A stretch of DNA of 45,495 nucleotides from Simkania sp. (lineage in GTDB: Bacteria; Chlamydiota; Chlamydiia; Chlamydiales; Rhabdochlamydiaceae), in contig JAGXTH010000001.1 in the NCBI GenBank assembly GCA_018333475.1, forward strand, positions 1-45,495, read 5' to 3'. The translations under genes and the position numbers were made by a program. The notes under the pieces were generated by a model. That model had not been told where the DNA came from. It did no database searches and saw only the letters and a list, made by a program, of their open reading frames with translations. This document shows, in pieces, positions 38,968-45,495 of the stretch. Each line of letters starts with the position of its first letter. The first letter of the stretch is position 1.

Positions 38968-41124
38968 ATGCGCTGCAAGAGAGTCCGAACGCCTATCATG
39001 ATTCAAATGGAAGTGATGGAGTGTGGAGCTGCTGCTTTGGGGAGCGTGCTGGGGTATTATGGAAAGTTTCTTACATTGGAAGAATTGCGAGTAGAATGCG
39101 GCATTTCTCGTGATGGAACTAGCATCATAAACCTTCTTAAGGCAGCGGAAAAATTTGGATTAGCTGCAAAGGCATTAAAAAAGCAGGCATCAGAACTATT
39201 TGATTTTGTATTTCCGGCAATTCTTTTTTGGGAATTTAAACATTTTGTTGTTTTAGAAGGATTTGGAAAAAAAGGCGTCTACCTCAATGATCCATGCATG
39301 GGGCCACGGAGGGTTTCTTACGAAGAATTCCAAAGAAGTTTTTCGGGTGTTATTCTTTGCTTTGAAAAGACAGCGCATTTTGTAAAAGAAGGTTCTCCTC
39401 CTTCCCTATTTCAGGATCTCCGCATTCGATTCAAAGGGATGCACAATCCATTTCGGTTTTTATTTTTCACGGGTTGTTGTCTGTTGGTTCCTAATATCGT
39501 TCTCGTGTTTTCTTTAGTAGCTATTGTTGACACGGTGTTTTCTAGAGTGTTCTTTCCTTGGAAAGGAGAATACATCCAGGTAATAGTCCTCATTGCTTGC
39601 TTCACGGGAATTTTGACTTGGATGCAACAATATGTCATGAGTCGTCTTAATCAGAAGCTGTCCATGCGATTTTCCAGCGAATTTTTATGGCATCTTTTCA
39701 AACTTCCAACGAACTTTTATTCGCAAAGACATGCTAGTGAAGTGGCTTGTCGAATAGGATTAAATGACACAATTGCAGAGATCCTGACAGGACCAGTAAC
39801 TTCCGCTGTAATTAACATGGTTTTGGTAGTTTTTTATGCGCTAATTATGTTCTCAATTGATATTGCAATTGCATCCATCGGCTGTGTTTTTGGCGTTTTG
39901 AATCTTATAGTGGCACAACAAATTTTTAAATCAGGGTCTATTGAACGAGCTCGTTTACAGCCGGATTTGGCAAAGAGTATAGCGCAATCTCTTGGAATAT
40001 TACAAAATATGGAAGTCGTTAAGGTTAAAGGAATAGAATCGAAGGTTTTTTCAAGATGGGCTGGAGCATACACAAATGTTGTAAATTCTATTCAGGTGAT
40101 AGAAAAAAATAATGCAGGTCTTTCATCGATGCCGGTATTACTTCAATCCCTAGCGGTTGCAGCTCTTTTGTGGATTGGATCTGTACATATTATCCAAGGA
40201 TCTCTGACTCCTGGGAAGCTCATAGGTTTGCAGCTCCTCCTAGTGAGTTTTTTTTTACCAACGAACTCTTTAGTTGGGCTAAGTACACAAGTTCAAATGC
40301 TGAAACTTCACCTACAACGCCTAAATGATGTAACGAAAAATAAAGTCGATTCTATTTATCTAGCTAGAAGATCTAAAAAAGATACTAAACTCAAGCTCAT
40401 GGGGGAATTAGAATTTCAAAATGTGACATTCCAGTATGCTCCATTATCCCCTCCGGCTATTAAAAATATTAGTTTTACGATTCGCCCAGGTAAATGGCTT
40501 GCATTAGTGGGGGCAGCGGGTAGTGGAAAATCGACGATTTCTAAACTTGCGATGGGTCTTTTTTACCCTACATCTGGCAAAATTCTTTATAATGGGGTTC
40601 CTCTAGAAAATATTTCAGTAGACTTGTTTCGTAATTCTGTTGCCTCAGTAAACCAGGAGATTTTTCTTTTCAGTGGCACAATTCGAAACAACTTGACGTT
40701 TTGGAATGATCAAATCTCCGATGAAGTGTTATTTCATGCGGCACAAGATGCGGCAATCCATGATGAAATTTCTATGCGAGATAAAGGGTATAATTCTCTT
40801 TTGAGTGAGGGAGGGCGTAACATGAGTGGAGGAGAGAGGCAACGATTAGAAATTGCAAGGGCATTTCTATACGAGCCCTCGATACTCATTCTAGATGAAG
40901 CGACAAGTGCTTTGGATTCTAAGACAGAACAAGAAATTGTCGAAAGAATTCGGCAAAGAGGTTGTTCTGTTTTAATGATTGCCCACCGATTGAGTACGAT
41001 TCGAGATTGCGATGAGATCATTGTCCTTGATCAGGGGTGTATTGTCCAAAGAGGAACGCATGAAGAATTAAAGCAAATTTCAGGTGTATATCAAGCTCTT
41101 GTGGAAAGTGAAGGTAGTGGATGA
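38968..41124 (+). CDS. C39 peptidase-containing ABC transporter (NHLP family)
   Basis: QMEVMECGAAALGSVLGYYG (catalytic Cys), KHFVVLEG (His), LNDP (Asp); GAAGSGKST, MSGGERQR, ILILDEATSALD. Confidence 0.95.
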   Translation: MRCKRVRTPIMIQMEVMECGAAALGSVLGYYGKFLTLEELRVECGISRDGTSIINLLKAAEKFGLAAKALKKQASELFDFVFPAILFWEFKHFVVLEGFGKKGVYLNDPCMGPRRVSYEEFQRSFSGVILCFEKTAHFVKEGSPPSLFQDLRIRFKGMHNPFRFLFFTGCCLLVPNIVLVFSLVAIVDTVFSRVFFPWKGEYIQVIVLIACFTGILTWMQQYVMSRLNQKLSMRFSSEFLWHLFKLPTNFYSQRHASEVACRIGLNDTIAEILTGPVTSAVINMVLVVFYALIMFSIDIAIASIGCVFGVLNLIVAQQIFKSGSIERARLQPDLAKSIAQSLGILQNMEVVKVKGIESKVFSRWAGAYTNVVNSIQVIEKNNAGLSSMPVLLQSLAVAALLWIGSVHIIQGSLTPGKLIGLQLLLVSFFLPTNSLVGLSTQVQMLKLHLQRLNDVTKNKVDSIYLARRSKKDTKLKLMGELEFQNVTFQYAPLSPPAIKNISFTIRPGKWLALVGAAGSGKSTISKLAMGLFYPTSGKILYNGVPLENISVDLFRNSVASVNQEIFLFSGTIRNNLTFWNDQISDEVLFHAAQDAAIHDEISMRDKGYNSLLSEGGRNMSGGERQRLEIARAFLYEPSILILDEATSALDSKTEQEIVERIRQRGCSVLMIAHRLSTIRDCDEIIVLDQGCIVQRGTHEELKQISGVYQALVESEGSG

Positions 41125-44003
41125 GCGACAAAAAAGAACTATTTCAAATGTTTCGACAGCTAGGAGCAGCCGAACATTTGTTACCTGGAGAAATGTTCTC
41201 TTTACATAGAGAGGAGACCGTATTTGCTTTTGAGAGAGGTTCCATTTGGCTCTACATCAGGAAAGAAGGGGAGCCTCAACATCTTTTAGCTCATTTGACC
41301 GATGGAGTGGTCTTTACTTCAAAAATATTTGATTCTTCCTATGAAATAAGGATTATTAGTGATAAAGAAATCACGCTATTTGCTTTATCTTCAGATCAAC
41401 TAAGTCAAATTCTTGTGCAACATAAGGAACTGCAAAAGAATTTTGAAGAAGTGCTTCATGATTGGATAGAAGCATTATTCTCCTCATGTGCTCTGCTAGT
41501 TATTAATGAGGCGAAGTGTCCGATTTCTCCTGAAGAAACCCTGCTATTGTCTCCAGGTCAGATTCTTGTGGCATCGAAAGAATGGGTATGGATTGAGACG
41601 CTAGAAGAAAACCTATTTCTTTTTGAAAACCCAGAGTTGTCGATAAAAAAAGATGAGCTTTTTCCTTTGACAAGCTCTTGTTGGGTTACTTGCGAAACGA
41701 AATCAAATATTCGAGCGATCGATCCATTGACATTGATCGAGCAAAACAGATGGAGGAGAGCTTTAGAAAACGCTAGTTATTTTTTCGTTCAGCATTTTTC
41801 TGTATTCATTCAACAACAGCAGCAACGCACATGGGCCGCTCGATCGGACTTTGAAACACAACAGTTCAATAGCGTTCTTAAGCAAATGGGCACTGTTTTT
41901 GTAGAGCCTTTGGTGGGAGTTTTACATCAGGCAGAAGAACCTTTAGAACAAGCTTGTCTTTGCCTCAGCGAGTATTTGAACATTCAATGCACATTTCCAC
42001 GAAATACAAAGGTTGTGAATGATATTGAACAAAGATTGGATCAAATCTGCGAGGCTTCGCACATCCACTATCGGAAAGTGAAGATTGTTGAGCAATGGTG
42101 GAAACAAGATCATGGACCTCTTTTGGGGTTTTACGGACCAGAAAAAACACCGGTGGCTCTTTTGCCTTGCCATACATTTCGAGCAACATACCAAATATTC
42201 GATAGATCAGGGAAAACTTTTGTGAGTGCAGAAAATGCACATCTTTTTTCCCCTTCAGCATTTATGTTTTATGCCCCCTTTAATGCTTCAGTACAAAGTG
42301 GGAAGGAAGTCATTCACTCTGCATGTAGAATCTATGCAAAACCGTGGAAGGCGATTTTGTTGTTTAGTTTGTTAGGGGGAGGGTTTGCCCTTTTTCCTTC
42401 TATTGCGACATACCTTCTTTTTAGTCATGCGATTAGAGAACATAGTCAGTCTTTAATCGAATATCTTGCTCTTGGGCTAGGAGTATCTGCAATTGGACTC
42501 TCTTTTTTTTACTGTGTTCGAGGGTTTTTATTTTTGAAAATAGAAGGTTTCGTTACTCACTACGTTCAATGTGGTCTATGGGATCGATTGCTTCGACTCT
42601 CACCTCGATTTTTCCGAAGATTTTCAGCTGAAAATATATTTAGCAGGGTTGAAGCTATCGAAAATATTCGCAAACTGGGTGCTGGGAATTCGGCGACTCT
42701 TTGTCTGAATTTTTTCTTTAGCCTTCTTTACCTTTTTGTGATGTTTCTTTTTTCCCCAGAATTTTCTTTCCTTGCCATTGGATGTTTTATCCTAGCTCTT
42801 ATTATTACAAGAGTGTGCTGTGTTGCAAAAATAGCGATTTTAAAACGTTCTATGGAGATCCAGGGAGAAAGTTCAGGTATCGCTGTCCAAATGGTCCAGG
42901 GAATTCAGAAATTGCGTGTTGCAGGAGCTGAGAATCTTGCTTTTGCTCACTGGGCATCGTTATTTACAAAGAACAAAGTCCTGCAGATCAAGTTACAGCA
43001 TCTACAAAACATAGTGGTAACTATGACTGCTGTATTACCTATTCTCTCCATGTGGCTTATCTATCTGGCTCTGTATTTTGAATGGATTCGGATTGAAAGA
43101 ATTTCTATTGCGGAATTTCTAGCATTTAACATCGCCTATGGAAGTTTTATGTTAGCAGTGTACCCAGCATGCAATATCTTAATGCAACTAGTTGAAGTAT
43201 TTCCTCTATGGGAAAGAGCAAACATTATTCTTGCAGAACCTGTAGAAGCTTCTACTTATAATAGTCAGCCAAAAAAGCTTTCAGGATACATTCGAATGGA
43301 AGACGTAGTGTTTTCATATAACCCCAACCATCCGCCACTGTTCAACAAACTTTCTTTCTCTATTAGCCCCGGTGAGTTTATTGGCATTGTGGGTAGGAGT
43401 GGGAGTGGGAAATCAACTCTTGTTCGACTTCTTCTCAAGTTTGAAGAGCTGCAATCTGGAGTCATCTATTTTGATGATGCAGATCTTTCAAGTTTAGACC
43501 TTCAAGCCGTACGTAGACAGATGGGAGTCGTATTGCAGGGGGAGGGAATGATCTTTGCAGGGACTCTTTATGAAAATATTATTTGTGGAGGCTCCTATTC
43601 TCCTGAAGAGATTCAAAAGGCAATTGCCCTTTCGGGTTTTGATAGAGAACTTGAGCTCTTGCCGATGAGACTTTTTACTGTTATTCAGGCAAATGGGCCT
43701 ACATTATCAGAAGGGCAAAAGCAGAGGCTTCTTCTGGCTAGAGCCTTTCTTTCAAATCCATCTATTCTTATTTTGGATGAAGCTACTTCTGCTTTAGATA
43801 ATCAGAGTCAAGATAGGATTTCCCTTAATGTTGAAAATCTTTCCATGACAAGAATCGTGATTGCGCAACGTCTTAATACTGTTAAGAAAGCTGATCGGAT
43901 TTATGTCTTAGATAAAGGAAATATTATTGCTTCTGGCACTTTTAAGGAACTTTCTAAATTACCCGGCATTTTTTCTGAAATGCTTGCAAGACAACAATTG
44001 TGA
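41121..44003 (+). CDS. NHLP-type ABC transporter permease/ATPase
   Basis: 960 aa; long N-terminal domain without C39 peptidase, TM domain, GRSGSGKST, LSEGQKQRLLLARA, ILILDEATSALD; ATGA overlap with previous gene. Confidence 0.93.
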   Translation: MSDKKELFQMFRQLGAAEHLLPGEMFSLHREETVFAFERGSIWLYIRKEGEPQHLLAHLTDGVVFTSKIFDSSYEIRIISDKEITLFALSSDQLSQILVQHKELQKNFEEVLHDWIEALFSSCALLVINEAKCPISPEETLLLSPGQILVASKEWVWIETLEENLFLFENPELSIKKDELFPLTSSCWVTCETKSNIRAIDPLTLIEQNRWRRALENASYFFVQHFSVFIQQQQQRTWAARSDFETQQFNSVLKQMGTVFVEPLVGVLHQAEEPLEQACLCLSEYLNIQCTFPRNTKVVNDIEQRLDQICEASHIHYRKVKIVEQWWKQDHGPLLGFYGPEKTPVALLPCHTFRATYQIFDRSGKTFVSAENAHLFSPSAFMFYAPFNASVQSGKEVIHSACRIYAKPWKAILLFSLLGGGFALFPSIATYLLFSHAIREHSQSLIEYLALGLGVSAIGLSFFYCVRGFLFLKIEGFVTHYVQCGLWDRLLRLSPRFFRRFSAENIFSRVEAIENIRKLGAGNSATLCLNFFFSLLYLFVMFLFSPEFSFLAIGCFILALIITRVCCVAKIAILKRSMEIQGESSGIAVQMVQGIQKLRVAGAENLAFAHWASLFTKNKVLQIKLQHLQNIVVTMTAVLPILSMWLIYLALYFEWIRIERISIAEFLAFNIAYGSFMLAVYPACNILMQLVEVFPLWERANIILAEPVEASTYNSQPKKLSGYIRMEDVVFSYNPNHPPLFNKLSFSISPGEFIGIVGRSGSGKSTLVRLLLKFEELQSGVIYFDDADLSSLDLQAVRRQMGVVLQGEGMIFAGTLYENIICGGSYSPEEIQKAIALSGFDRELELLPMRLFTVIQANGPTLSEGQKQRLLLARAFLSNPSILILDEATSALDNQSQDRISLNVENLSMTRIVIAQRLNTVKKADRIYVLDKGNIIASGTFKELSKLPGIFSEMLARQQL

Positions 44004-44080
44004 TCTATAGATTCTAAAGCGAGAATAGTCAGTTTATTCGCAAATAAAAACTAAAAAACCGTTGCAAGGTTTATTTTTTT

Positions 44081-45274
44081 ATGTTGATTAACCCTTTTGA
44101 TTTTAAAAAACTTATTTCTCCTATTACGCAAGAAGAGTTTTTCGAACAATATTGGGAGAAAAAACCTCTTCTTTTGACAGATCGTCATGTAGATGGGTAT
44201 GAAGGGCTTCTTTCATTAAAGGATGTGGATTCTCTGCTTTCGACTTTACATGCTTTTGACAGCTCATGGATACGATTTCTAAATAATAAAAAAGAGCAGA
44301 ACATCGGTGGATATCTTATGCAAAATAAGATGAAAACGTATTTGGATGCTCGTAAGGTCATGGCTGGATTTAGAGCAGGGAATACCATCGTACTCAACTC
44401 TCTTCATCGTCGTTCTGAGCCGTTAAAAAAACTCTGCGAAAAACTTGAAGATGTTTTTGGACATTCCGTGCATGTAAATATGTATCTTACACCTGCTGAT
44501 GCACAAGGGTTTCAAGCGCATTACGATGCACATGATGTACTCATTTTACAAATTGAGGGTGAGAAGATTTGGAAAATCTATGACCAACATGTCCAATTCC
44601 CTATTGTTTACGAAGATACCCCTTTTTTCGACACTCTGAATGCTCCTATGTATGAGGTTCATTTAAAACCTGGAGACCTTCTCTACCTGCCACGTGGTTA
44701 TGTACATGAGGCATTAACAGCAAAAGAATATTCTCTTCATTTAACCGTCGGTATTCATGTGGTGACATGGATGGATTTTTTGATGGAGCTAGCAAAGGAA
44801 GAAAATATTTTGCGTAAAGCCCTTCCTCGACAGGTGCTTTGCACAAATGGTTATAATCAAATACAGGAAGAAGTAAGACAAGCGTTAGAGTCGTTATGTA
44901 AAGACCAAGATAGAGTCGAAAAAGCTCATACAAAGCTGAGAAAAAAAATCTTAGAAACAAAAAAATCTGTGGTTCACGAGGGATTTACAGCGATGTATAA
45001 CGCTGAAAACATTACAGCTACCACAATGCTAGGAAAAAGAGAGGATGTAGAGTTTTCCATCTCTATGGAAGATGAATATACTCTCATTCAGTTTGGGGAA
45101 GAGAAATTTAGCGCCCCTGTCCACGCAAAACCATTTTTGGACCATATTTTTCGGATCTCTCAGTTTTCTGTCAGATCGTTGCCTAAAGATCTTGATGCTC
45201 TTTCAGAATCAAATAAGTTGGCGTTGATTCGTCCCTTTGTGAGAGCAGGAGTGTTAAAGATTCTAACCTCGTAA
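44081..45274 (+). CDS. JmjC/cupin_4-type protein, copy 2
   Basis: 397 aa; near-gapless alignment to 26319-27512; GFQAHYDAHDVLILQIEGEKIWKIY. Confidence 0.88.
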   Translation: MLINPFDFKKLISPITQEEFFEQYWEKKPLLLTDRHVDGYEGLLSLKDVDSLLSTLHAFDSSWIRFLNNKKEQNIGGYLMQNKMKTYLDARKVMAGFRAGNTIVLNSLHRRSEPLKKLCEKLEDVFGHSVHVNMYLTPADAQGFQAHYDAHDVLILQIEGEKIWKIYDQHVQFPIVYEDTPFFDTLNAPMYEVHLKPGDLLYLPRGYVHEALTAKEYSLHLTVGIHVVTWMDFLMELAKEENILRKALPRQVLCTNGYNQIQEEVRQALESLCKDQDRVEKAHTKLRKKILETKKSVVHEGFTAMYNAENITATTMLGKREDVEFSISMEDEYTLIQFGEEKFSAPVHAKPFLDHIFRISQFSVRSLPKDLDALSESNKLALIRPFVRAGVLKILTS

Positions 45275-45328
45275 ACAACTCCTGCCTGGGAGTGAAAGTT
45301 TTTAGCACCTTTGAGGGCTCTTTAATTT

Positions 45329-45493
45329 ATACCAAACGCAATAAATAATTTCATATTTGAGCTGCGTGAAAGCTGTCGACAAATTGACGATCATAAACAG
45401 CATAGTATTAATGCAATACAATGCCGTTTACGATCGCCGATTTTCGGCGCTTTGACGCGGCTCAAATATGAAGTTATTTGTTGCGTTTGGTAT
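45329..45493. mobile_element. MITE-like long palindrome, possibly truncated by window end
   Basis: ataccaaacgcaataaataatttcatatttgagctgcgt... inverted against ...acgcggctcaaatatgaagttatttgttgcgtttggtat; right arm also at 91-150. Confidence 0.65.
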
Positions 45494-45495
45494 TA

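Noticed and set aside
44004-44080. Possible terminator between exporter operon and cupin copy 2 (gattctaaagcgagaatag)
   Set aside because: Stem is only about 5 bp and lacks an adjacent T-run; too weak to call.
1-45495. CRISPR array, prophage, integrase or full transposase
   Set aside because: No spaced short direct repeats and no recognisable integrase, transposase or phage structural genes in the ORFs; only palindromic elements were seen.

Overview
The window looks like a bacterial chromosome segment, most likely from the phylum Chlamydiae. The first part is a conserved housekeeping block: sufE-like, infA, tRNA-Thr(GGT), tuf, tRNA-Trp(CCA), secE, nusG, rplK, rplA, rplJ, rplL, rpoB, rpoC. 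It is followed by a PEBP-like lipoprotein, a TPR-like protein, a DEAD-box helicase, deoC, lysS, priA, ftsY, sucC, sucD and an M50 protease. The second part (about 31.0-45.3 kb, with a related gene at 26.3 kb) is an accessory locus that reads as a RiPP biosynthetic gene cluster. It has a precursor with two tandem NHLP (nitrile-hydratase-like) leader domains and a GG site before a very short core (WCYSCNGI). It also has a SAM methyltransferase, a fused E1-like/YcaO cyclodehydratase, a SagB-type dehydrogenase, a DUF692/MNIO enzyme with a DUF2063 partner, and a divergent NHLM-type export operon (short HlyD-like protein, C39-peptidase ABC transporter, second ABC transporter). Two JmjC/cupin_4-type paralogs, both 397 aa and in opposite orientation, lie on either side; one is ATGA-coupled to an unannotated 42-aa peptide. 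Several long palindromic or repeat elements are present, including a 60-bp sequence shared by the two window ends (58/60 identical by eye). All homology calls come from reading motifs; no database search was run.
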